DNA of 64,000 nt from Candidatus Gastranaerophilales bacterium. GTDB lineage: Bacteria; Cyanobacteriota; Vampirovibrionia; Gastranaerophilales; Gastranaerophilaceae. Each line of letters starts with the position of its first letter. Within the stretch, counting starts at the first letter, position 1. The notes beneath the pieces are model-generated. The model did no database searches, had not been told where the DNA came from, and saw only the letters and a program-made list of their open reading frames with translations. The DNA is taken from NCBI GenBank assembly GCA_944324855.1, contig CALUXY010000005.1, positions 1 to 64,000 of the forward strand, in the 5' to 3' direction. Shown here in pieces: positions 9,194-15,271 of the stretch. Both the position numbers and the translations under genes were made by a program.

Positions 9194-9416
9194 TTCCTCA
9201 GGCTTTTTGAGGAAGTGACAAATGAATAAAGTTTTGAAAAATATTCCTCAGTAGCTCCCCAGTGAGCAGTGCGAGCGGTAGTTCAATATTTGGAGCAAGC
9301 TCCACCATTGAGGAAATGACAATTGAATAAAGTTTTGAAAAATATTCCTCAGTAGCTCCCCAGTGAGCAGTGCGAGCGGTAGTTCAATATTTGGAGCAAG
9401 CTCCACCATTGAGGAA
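9194..9416 (+). repeat. tRNA-Asn-like tandem repeat, 101-bp period
   Basis: A short hairpin (9194-9214, TTCCTCA and TGAGGAA, 7-nt loop) is followed by two near-identical 72-nt elements at 9244-9315 and 9345-9416, spaced exactly 101 bp. The next period position (9446) is the true tRNA-Asn. Each element begins with the same TTCCTCAGTAGCTC as the tRNA and ends in TGAGGAA, which pairs with its start. It also contains an inverted copy of the tRNA D-arm (GCTCCACCATTGAG) and an inverted CCCCAG of the acceptor end. The separators share TTGAATAAAGTTTTGAAAA. The elements are the length of the tRNA but have no anticodon arm, so they are not working tRNAs. This fills most of the 9031-9446 gap. Confidence 0.8.
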
Positions 9417-9446
9417 GTGACAATTGAATAAAGTTTTGAAAAATAT

Positions 9447-9518
9447 TCCTCAGTAGCTCAATGGTGGAGCAACCGGCTGTTAACCGGTAGGTTGTTGGTT
9501 CGAGCCCAACCTGGGGAG
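9447..9518 (+). tRNA. tRNA-Asn (anticodon GTT)
   Basis: The 72-nt cloverleaf folds fully. The acceptor TCCTCAG pairs with CTGGGGA (one G-U). The D stem is GCTC/GAGC. The anticodon stem ACCGG/CCGGT closes loop CTGTTAA with anticodon GTT. A five-base variable loop follows, then T stem GTTGG/CCAAC with loop TTCGAGC, and discriminator G. CCA is not encoded. It follows two tRNA-like repeat elements, and fragments of its 3' half recur downstream. Confidence 0.95.
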
Positions 9519-9549
9519 TATTTTTAATTGGGAATTTTTAATTTTTTGT

Positions 9550-9571
9550 AAGGTTGAGGCTAGAACCAACA
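9550..9571 (-). repeat. Inverted degenerate copy of the tRNA-Asn T-arm
   Basis: The minus strand reads TGTTGGTTC, then TAGCC, then TCAACCT. The tRNA has TGTTGGTTC, GAGCC, CAACCT. The match is nearly complete but in inverted orientation, 31 bp after the tRNA end. Confidence 0.55.
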
Positions 9572-9636
9572 TTTGGTGAGAGCCCAGCGGATTTGCGGAC
9601 GGACGACACGACTGAAAGGAGTTAGTCCGGATAGCG

Positions 9637-9734
9637 AACAGATTGAGCCGGCAGGAGCATTGCTCCGCAGGCGAAACTCTGTGAGCGTGGAGAAAATCCA
9701 AGACAACCTGGGGAGTATTTTTTATTGGAAATTT
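9637..9734 (+). repeat. Direct repeat A containing the tRNA-Asn 3' end
   Basis: A ~98-bp unit starts AACAGATTGAGCCGGCAGG and ends with CAACCTGGGGAGTATTTTT and ATTGGAAATTT. The CAACCTGG part copies the last bases of the tRNA gene plus its downstream T-run (9507-9525). A second copy lies at 10348-10446 with few differences. The two copies bracket the toxin-antitoxin pair. The 9519-9636 stretch before it has no gene but is rich in local hairpins (for example GGAC with GTCC around 9600-9630). Confidence 0.8.
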
Positions 9735-9758
9735 GTAAATTCAAATTCTTTAAACATT

Positions 9759-10046
9759 TTACAACTGCCATTTTCTTGATGTATGTAAAACTCTCAAAAT
9801 ATAAATATTATTTTCTCTCACCTGATAAGGTACAATATAAGGATATTTTGAAATTACCAGTTCTCTTGTTCTTAATATCCTTCCGGCTCTGCCTGCTGCA
9901 GGATTCTGAACTATAACCGTTTCTATTTTTTCAATTATATGTGCAACAACCTTTCTGGCAGCTTCTTTATCATTTTCATAAATATACTCTTGTATTGATT
10001 TCAAATCGTTTAAAGATGAAGTTGTAAATTTAACTTTATAAACCAC
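9759..10046 (-). CDS. RelE/ParE-family toxin
   Basis: 95 residues with the ParE fold signature: VKFTTSSLNDLKSIQEYIYE, a helical middle, GRILRTRELVI, YIVPYQV, and the C-terminal IYILRVLHTSRKW. ParE toxins poison DNA gyrase while RelE toxins cleave mRNA. The pattern is closer to ParE, but the target cannot be told from sequence. It is translationally coupled to the antitoxin gene by a 1-nt overlap. The module sits between direct repeats derived from the tRNA-Asn 3' end, a sign of acquisition. Confidence 0.88.
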   Translation of the reverse strand: MVYKVKFTTSSLNDLKSIQEYIYENDKEAARKVVAHIIEKIETVIVQNPAAGRAGRILRTRELVISKYPYIVPYQVRENNIYILRVLHTSRKWQL

Positions 10047-10276
10047 TATTTAATACCCCAATCCTTTTTTACTTCATCTATTGAAACAAATTCGTTTTCG
10101 TCGATATCTTTTATTCCTTGTTGAATTGCAGAAATCTGCCATGCTTCCATATCAAGGTATTTTTCAATCGCATCTATAGCTAAATAGGCTTTAGACCGAC
10201 CAGTAGCTTTTGCAAGTTCTTCAAGACGATATTTTGTATCTTTTGATAATCTTAATGAAAATTGTTCAGAGGTCAT
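10046..10276 (-). CDS. Ribbon-helix-helix (CopG/ParD-like) antitoxin
   Basis: 76 residues. The first ~45 form a ribbon-helix-helix DNA-binding domain (QFSLRLSKDTKYRLEELAKA, then GRSKAYLAIDAI). The acidic C-terminus (IKDIDENEFVSIDEVKKDWG) would wrap the toxin. It precedes the ParE-like toxin with a 1-nt overlap. The ribosome site AAGGAGA is 6 nt upstream of the ATG. It should autoregulate through the palindrome just upstream. Confidence 0.87.
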   Translation of the reverse strand: MTSEQFSLRLSKDTKYRLEELAKATGRSKAYLAIDAIEKYLDMEAWQISAIQQGIKDIDENEFVSIDEVKKDWGIK

Positions 10277-10288
10277 ATTATCTCCTTA

Positions 10289-10313
10289 TGTTACATTATA
10301 TTACATTGTAACA
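10289..10313 (-). promoter_or_regulatory. Putative operator of the toxin-antitoxin operon
   Basis: An inverted repeat TGTTACA-n11-TGTAACA lies directly upstream of the antitoxin ribosome site, with further TTACAT half-sites around 10320-10326. Ribbon-helix-helix antitoxins usually bind such repeats over their own promoter. Confidence 0.55.
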
Positions 10314-10347
10314 CATTGAATTACATATTTCAATATACTATCAAATA

Positions 10348-10446
10348 AACAGATTGAGCCGGCAGGAGCATCGTGCCGCAGGCGAAACTCTGTGAGCGTG
10401 GAGCAAATCCAAAACAACCTGGGGAGTATTTTTTTATTGGAAATTT
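10348..10446 (+). repeat. Direct repeat B containing the tRNA-Asn 3' end
   Basis: Second copy of the unit at 9637-9734, offset by 711 bp, again ending CAACCTGGGGAGTATTTTT and ATTGGAAATTT. It closes the interval that holds the toxin-antitoxin pair. The 5' third differs mainly in the hairpin: GGAGC/GCTCC in copy A, CGGCA/TGCCG in copy B. Confidence 0.8.
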
Positions 10447-10496
10447 TCCGGAATCAAAGATTAAAAACGGATACAGATACAAGGAGCTAGCAGTTT

Positions 10497-10943
10497 TTAA
10501 TAATCAATTTTTTTTTGTAGTAATGAAAATAATTTAGCATTTTCTGTTTTATATTGAGGAAATTTCTGAGCATTAATATCTTTCGCATCCGAAAGTATGT
10601 TTACGAATTTTACAAAATTCATTACACTAACATTATGCTTTCCTGAATCAAAGTCAAACAAATCTATAGATACAGTATGAGGTTTATTATTTTTAAGTTG
10701 AATATTAATATCATCTAATCCATTGTTCCAATTATTTTTTTCGACCAATGATGATAAAACTTTTTTCAAATTTAAATCCGCAAGAGATTTACAAATTTCT
10801 TGTTCTTTTATATTTTTATGATTAGACATCATATCATTACTCCTGGAAAAGATATCTGTTTTGTAACTATAATTTGTACCACTTACATTATTATTTTTTT
10901 TATATTTAAATTTAAATCCACAAAAACTTATTTGATTAACCAT
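10497..10943 (-). CDS. Hypothetical protein
   Basis: 148 residues, not recognised. It is Lys/Asn-rich and soluble, with no signal peptide or membrane segment. The start (MVNQISFCGFKFKYKKN) follows AGGGAT. The C-terminal ~90 residues contain a regular hydrophilic fold with NNKPHTVSIDLFDFDSGKHN. It lies 21 bp downstream of the 374-residue hypothetical gene on the same strand and so probably shares its transcript. Confidence 0.65.
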   Translation of the reverse strand: MVNQISFCGFKFKYKKNNNVSGTNYSYKTDIFSRSNDMMSNHKNIKEQEICKSLADLNLKKVLSSLVEKNNWNNGLDDINIQLKNNKPHTVSIDLFDFDSGKHNVSVMNFVKFVNILSDAKDINAQKFPQYKTENAKLFSLLQKKIDY

Positions 10944-10964
10944 ATTTGTATCCCTATCAGAATA

Positions 10965-12089
10965 TTATTTTAACACAGGAATTAAAAATTTTATAATTTT
11001 TTTAGCAGTTTCGCTATCAGCATATTGCGGGAAACGTGTTTCAATTATATCATCTATTTGAACAGGAAAAATTGTAGAATCAGAAATAAAAAAGAAAAAT
11101 GAATCGTTATTATGTTCAATTTTAAATATCCCGTTAGGAGAAAGTTCCATTGAATCTCTTTTGAAAGGAGATAAAATACCGATAGGAGTTCCAGACCCTA
11201 TATGTTTATCTATTCTAGTAAAAACTTCGTTTAAGACTTCTTTATCACAGGTTGTTTTTATTCCATGTTTAGTCTTATATGAATAACTAAATAAAAACAT
11301 ATTTGGATTTTCTTCCGATTGAAATTTCTGTAAATTATGAATCTCCAAAACTTGTCCGTTTTCTCGCGTAAACTTGAGATTTAATGTTCCATCAATATTT
11401 TTGCCTGCAAGAACTTCTCGAAATCTATTTAAATCAGACATATTTTCATTTATATAAGCCGTGATATTCACAGGTTTCTCAACGGTGGAATTATCTGCCA
11501 ATAATAAAAGTTCATCATAGAAATCTGTTATGTGACAGCCCTGTATACCATTTTTAGATGTAACTGCAAATTTTGTATCATGCTCTATAACTTGACTTAA
11601 CTGCGAACGAGACAAAGATAATTCATTTAAATGTTTTCTTATTAATTTAAGTAAATTGTTATCATCATCATTTACGGATTTACTGTTTTTTAAGATTTTA
11701 TTATATAGAGTTTTATCAAATTTAGGCTTTTGATTAAATTTTGAAATATCATCATCACAGGAAATTGGAAATGATTTAAGAAAATCATCCAGATGCACTT
11801 TTTTAAAGTTGTTTGCAGAAATATATTCTTTATCAATTGAAGTAATTTTACTCCACTTAAAATCCTTAGAATATTTACTTATATCAGATTGCATCACTTG
11901 AATACGCCCCAGCAATTCACTGGAATCCATTTGCGCGGCACAATGTTTTTGAGAATTTATAGTAGTTGGTATAGACTCAATACGTTTTCCTATATTGGGT
12001 TTTAAATTTGTTTTAATATTTGATATATTACTTTTTAAATTAGCTGACAGATTTTTAATAATAATCTTATTTATATCTTTAATTCCCAT
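10965..12089 (-). CDS. Hypothetical protein
   Basis: 374 residues from the ATG chosen here (MGIKDINKIIIKNL). A longer frame begins with TTG at 12122, but that codon lies inside the promoter-like element at 12111-12141, so the inner ATG with AGGG upstream is preferred. No recognised domain. It is Lys/Asn-rich and soluble. The C-terminal half has regular strands (LNLKFTRENGQVLEIHNL, MFLFSYSYKTKHG) and ends in a helix. It is one of four hypothetical genes behind the same 31-nt element. It is likely co-transcribed with the downstream 148-residue gene. Confidence 0.7.
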   Translation of the reverse strand: MGIKDINKIIIKNLSANLKSNISNIKTNLKPNIGKRIESIPTTINSQKHCAAQMDSSELLGRIQVMQSDISKYSKDFKWSKITSIDKEYISANNFKKVHLDDFLKSFPISCDDDISKFNQKPKFDKTLYNKILKNSKSVNDDDNNLLKLIRKHLNELSLSRSQLSQVIEHDTKFAVTSKNGIQGCHITDFYDELLLLADNSTVEKPVNITAYINENMSDLNRFREVLAGKNIDGTLNLKFTRENGQVLEIHNLQKFQSEENPNMFLFSYSYKTKHGIKTTCDKEVLNEVFTRIDKHIGSGTPIGILSPFKRDSMELSPNGIFKIEHNNDSFFFFISDSTIFPVQIDDIIETRFPQYADSETAKKIIKFLIPVLK

Positions 12090-12110
12090 ATATAAAAACC
12101 CTACATACAT

Positions 12111-12141
12111 TTTATAAGTCAAGTTTTAAATTAAATTTGCC
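12111..12141 (-). promoter_or_regulatory. 31-nt promoter-like element, copy 1
   Basis: The minus strand reads GGCAAATTT at the left end and ACTTATAAA at the right end, with the same end-to-end length as the copies at 13707, 41725, 41812 and 52379. It is preceded by ATTCA, as in the 41725 copy. Confidence 0.55.
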
Positions 12142-12180
12142 TGAATACGCCAAAAGATTAAAATAATGTTACAAAACCCA

Positions 12181-12210
12181 AAAGCCGCAGATTAAACTCT
12201 GCGGCTTTTA
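12181..12210. terminator. Rho-independent terminator, probably bidirectional
   Basis: AAAGCCGCAGA and TCTGCGGCTTT form an 11-bp stem around a short loop, flanked by T-runs on both sides. It lies just after the stop of the minus-strand gene at 12222. Confidence 0.85.
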
Positions 12211-12221
12211 TTTTTTAGTAA

Positions 12222-13670
12222 TTATCTATTGTAAAGATATTCACCTTTTTTTAATGTTACATTTGTTAATTCATTGTTCATATCAGGAACAATTGCGTAA
12301 TATGGTGTTTGGCTAGTAGTTGGATCACCAACTTTTTGTACATCTAAAGAATAGTATCTGGATGTTGTTTGAAAAGTTTCCGGATTATAAGTATTAATTC
12401 TTGCGACTCTGCGTTCATTACCTTGAGCATCAACTACAGTAGCTTCTTCATATTGAGGATATTCAACAACGACATTACCATTCGCATCTTTTAACGTTTG
12501 AGAAGCATATTTATCCATCCAATATTGTTGAGCTTGAACATTTTTTACATAAACTTCATATCTTTGGTATTTATCTTTTTCAGCTGCAAGCTCTTGTAAT
12601 TCTTGTAGTCTTTGAGCTTGTTCTTCAGGAGTTAATGCTCTTTCATATTCTTTTTTACCAAGTCCTAAGAATCTAGGTTTTGTTTCAGTTACAGTAGTTC
12701 TTTTTAATTCACGTTCTTTTTTTGTTGCTTCAAAACCCCAATTTCTAAGAGCATTTAATCTTTCTTCTGGAGTTTTTCCTGCAAGCAACGGATCAGAATC
12801 AATAGCCGATGTTAATTTTTCCTCTGCAGTTTGAGGCTCGTGAGCTACAGGAGTTTCTTCATTAGCTGTTTCTACTTCTGTCGGAGCTACTACAGGTGTT
12901 TCTTCTTCAGCTATTGGAGCTGTTAAGAATGGTCTATGTGCAGGAACTGCCACTTCTTCAACTACAGGAACTTCTTTATCATTTGAAGCTTCTGCAGGTA
13001 CAGCTTCTGGCTCAGTTGCAACTTTCTTACCAGTTTGTTCAGATGCTTCTACAAATTCGTTAACTGGAGTTTCTTCGCCGTTTACAGAATAATAACCAAC
13101 TTTTTCTTGTGAACCATCTGAATATTCTGTTGTTGTAATATCCCAAGTTACTGTATCATTTTGTACTACTTGAGGTCCAACCGGTTTTATTTTTAACTCA
13201 GGAAGTTTTGTTTCCGGAATTGTGAATGGAACCGGCTTAATTTCCGGCATTTTCTTTTCAACTGGCGCAGATGTTTCTTCTTTAACTAGTTCATATCCTG
13301 CTGCATCTGCTAATCTTACATAATCATCAAAAGTAATTTCATATTTTTCACCGGCTTTCATTTTACCAAACTTAGTAGAATAACCATGTTCTGTAAATAC
13401 ATCTGTAAATTCATTACCTAAATTTCTCTTATCATAATTTGAGAATTGATTATTTTTACCGTCTTCATTATTATCAACAAAAATACCAGCTTCAATATCT
13501 TTGTTTAACCTGTCCATATAATCATATGAAACACCTGAATTTCTAGGATCTTCCTTTTGAACAGTTAATTCAATTGTATGACCTTCTTCTTTAATTTTGT
13601 TAAAAGCTTCACGTCTAGCTTTAATTTCTTCAGGTGTTAAACCATTACCATTTCCATTAACTCTTGTCAT
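12222..13670 (-). CDS. Hypothetical Pro/Glu-rich protein with a Ca-loop-like motif
   Basis: 482 residues from the ATG preceded by GGGGG (a TTG 15 nt earlier gives the longest frame but overlaps this ribosome site). Residues ~1-140 form a soluble domain with an EF-hand-like loop (DNNEDGKNNQFSNYD). Residues ~140-290 are a low-complexity Pro/Glu/Val/Ala linker (repeated ETPV, VAVPAHRP). Residues ~290-400 are highly charged and helical. The C-terminus is a strand-rich domain. There is no signal peptide or membrane segment. Function is unknown. It has its own 31-nt promoter-like element and terminator. Confidence 0.8.
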   Translation of the reverse strand: MTRVNGNGNGLTPEEIKARREAFNKIKEEGHTIELTVQKEDPRNSGVSYDYMDRLNKDIEAGIFVDNNEDGKNNQFSNYDKRNLGNEFTDVFTEHGYSTKFGKMKAGEKYEITFDDYVRLADAAGYELVKEETSAPVEKKMPEIKPVPFTIPETKLPELKIKPVGPQVVQNDTVTWDITTTEYSDGSQEKVGYYSVNGEETPVNEFVEASEQTGKKVATEPEAVPAEASNDKEVPVVEEVAVPAHRPFLTAPIAEEETPVVAPTEVETANEETPVAHEPQTAEEKLTSAIDSDPLLAGKTPEERLNALRNWGFEATKKERELKRTTVTETKPRFLGLGKKEYERALTPEEQAQRLQELQELAAEKDKYQRYEVYVKNVQAQQYWMDKYASQTLKDANGNVVVEYPQYEEATVVDAQGNERRVARINTYNPETFQTTSRYYSLDVQKVGDPTTSQTPYYAIVPDMNNELTNVTLKKGEYLYNR

Positions 13671-13706
13671 ATTAATATCCCCCAATTTAATATCCCGCTT
13701 ACTCCT

Positions 13707-13737
13707 ATATAAAGTTTTTTTCTTTTAAAAAATTGCC
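13707..13737 (-). promoter_or_regulatory. 31-nt promoter-like element, copy 2
   Basis: The minus strand has GGCAATTTT and, at fixed distance, AAAAAAACTTTATAT. A 15-mer TTACATTTCTTTACA lies just upstream on the same strand (about 13743-13757) and also occurs, inverted, upstream of the 52379 copy. Confidence 0.6.
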
Positions 13738-13832
13738 TTTTATGTAAAGAAATGTAACAAACAATTAACAAAAACTAAAGAAATCCTCCGGCATGGCCGT
13801 TTCCAGATTCTGTAGATAAGGGAGGTGTGGTA

Positions 13833-13973
13833 ATGTATAACGAATTAAGAAATGAAAAAGTTATAATAGACTTAGAAACATTAATTAAAAATACAAAAGA
13901 GATTGATGAAGATACAACAGAATACGCATTATTTATGAAAGAACGAATTTTAAGTGTTTCAGGGGTTAACTAA
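13833..13973 (+). CDS. Small hypothetical protein (46 aa)
   Basis: A 46-residue frame, MYNELRNEKVIIDLETLIKN through to FMKERILSVSGVN, with a strong ribosome site (GGGAGG) 8 nt before the ATG. The composition is helical and acidic, with no membrane segment. It resembles small regulatory or adaptor peptides but is not recognised. CCTCC at 13785-13789 could pair with the ribosome site GGAGG at 13821-13825. It lies divergently from the 482-residue gene and 27 nt before the next small gene. Confidence 0.6.
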   Translation: MYNELRNEKVIIDLETLIKNTKEIDEDTTEYALFMKERILSVSGVN

Positions 13974-13994
13974 ATTTCAAAACAATGCTATAAT
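13966..13994 (+). promoter_or_regulatory. Putative promoter, possibly leaderless
   Basis: TTAACT (13966-13971), 17 nt, TATAAT (13989-13994). The -10 ends 6 nt before the ATG at 14001. Confidence 0.55.
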
Positions 13995-14000
13995 ATTTAT

Positions 14001-14270
14001 ATGAATAATAGATATTTAAGCATAATTTTAATTATCTGTTTAATCATTAGTACAATAACAATTTGTACCGCTTGTACTGGTAAAAAGCGAACATATAATA
14101 AAATAATTATTAAACACGAATCAACATACTCAAAATTAATGAAAAAGAAAGAGCCGCCTTCTAACATTATAGATTTAGGAGATGATACACAAGTTAATTT
14201 TGATTACAACATCGGACCGCAGGACATTATTGAGCCGAGTTTTAATATGATTAAAATTGATACTCCTTAA
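14001..14270 (+). CDS. Hypothetical membrane-anchored or secreted protein
   Basis: 89 residues. The first 25 form a strong hydrophobic signal or anchor (YLSIILIICLIISTITIC), followed by Cys residues (ICTACTG) that do not fit a clean lipobox. The rest is short, hydrophilic and probably outside the inner membrane (GDDTQVNFDYNIGPQD). There is no ribosome site, and a TATAAT box ends 6 nt before the ATG, so the message may be leaderless. Function unknown. Confidence 0.6.
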   Translation: MNNRYLSIILIICLIISTITICTACTGKKRTYNKIIIKHESTYSKLMKKKEPPSNIIDLGDDTQVNFDYNIGPQDIIEPSFNMIKIDTP

Positions 14271-14301
14271 ATTGGTTATGTATTTGTAATAAAATAAAAT
14301 T

Positions 14302-14658
14302 ATGAACGACAGACAACTTGTTTCAAGACTAATAATACTTGTAATAACAGGGCAGATACCTGTGCGTCAGGCGTTGTTAAGTTTTCCCAAAGACACAAAA
14401 GACAAAAGTATTATTACTGCCTATCACGCTTTAATTCACTACGAAGCAGATGAGGATTTGAGAGCACAAGATTTTATGTACAAAGAAGAACAGGATGAGT
14501 ATCTGCAATTTTTAGCCGATACACTCTCCAAAAACAGGACTTTGCCGCAAAATATTATAAAAAGCTACAAAAACTATTATTCAGATGTTGCGCTACCGAA
14601 AGACAAAAGCATGCGCAATTTAATAAGAAAACTTTGTAATTTTTTAAATATTAAATAG
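14302..14658 (+). CDS. Hypothetical protein
   Basis: 118 residues, soluble and mostly helical (MNDRQLVSRLIILVITGQIP, ITAYHALIHYEADEDLRAQD, MRNLIRKLCNFLNIK). No recognised domain. There is no ribosome site. TAAAAT (14290-14295) ends 6 nt before the ATG, the same spacing as its upstream neighbour. The 3' end overlaps the convergent rsmG by 8 bp. Confidence 0.65.
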   Translation: MNDRQLVSRLIILVITGQIPVRQALLSFPKDTKDKSIITAYHALIHYEADEDLRAQDFMYKEEQDEYLQFLADTLSKNRTLPQNIIKSYKNYYSDVALPKDKSMRNLIRKLCNFLNIK

Positions 14659-15271
14659 ATTTAAATATAAGAAGTTTTCTCTCATACGTTTCATCCAAAG
14701 GCAATGTATAATTAAGAGCTTCAATAAACTGTAAATGATTTTTCTTTAATATATCTTTTGCATCATTAATTTCGTCCATAGCACGTTTTGATTTATATGC
14801 GACAAAATAGCCGCCTTTTTTAATCAGCGGTGATACATATTCAACAAGTTTATCAACCGTTGCAACTGCACGTGAAGTAATAACATCAAAAGACGTTCCT
14901 TTAATATTCTCCGCTCGTGCACATAAAGGTGTTAAATTAGATATATTCAACTCAGATTTAATATTTTCTATAGCCAGAATTTTTTTTCGGATACTGTCCA
15001 GTGCCGTAACCTGAATTTCCGGATATTCTATAGCAATAGGAACTGCCGGGAATCCTCCGCCTGTTCCGATATCAAGCAAAGTTTCAGGCTTATAGTTATA
15101 TTTTTCAAAAAAAAGCTGTATTGATAATGAATCATATATGTGTTTTTCGTACAAATATTTTTCTTCATTCTTAGATATTAAATTCAAAATTGAATTCTGT
15201 TTCAAAAAGCATTCAGAAAATCTTGAAAAATCTTTATTAATATGGATTATTGCAGAGTTCATTAAATTCAT
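14651..15271 (-). CDS. rsmG: 16S rRNA (guanine527-N7)-methyltransferase RsmG
   Basis: 206 residues. It has the SAM-binding motif LLDIGTGGGFPAVPIAI, the following VTALDSIRKKILAIE, and the RsmG-specific TSRAVATVDKLVEYVSPLIK with GGYFVAYKS. RsmG methylates G527 of 16S rRNA. The length matches the family. The start lies 35 bp inside the end of the ATPase-TPR gene, so they are probably co-transcribed. Confidence 0.94.
   Translation of the reverse strand: MNLMNSAIIHINKDFSRFSECFLKQNSILNLISKNEEKYLYEKHIYDSLSIQLFFEKYNYKPETLLDIGTGGGFPAVPIAIEYPEIQVTALDSIRKKILAIENIKSELNISNLTPLCARAENIKGTSFDVITSRAVATVDKLVEYVSPLIKKGGYFVAYKSKRAMDEINDAKDILKKNHLQFIEALNYTLPLDETYERKLLIFKSI

Noticed and set aside
9194-9416. CRISPR-like array
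   Set aside because: Only two full units, the whole 101 bp is conserved and no variable spacers or cas genes exist.
9480-9701. 73-residue frame on the minus strand
   Set aside because: It reads the tRNA-Asn gene and its flank backwards; no ribosome site.
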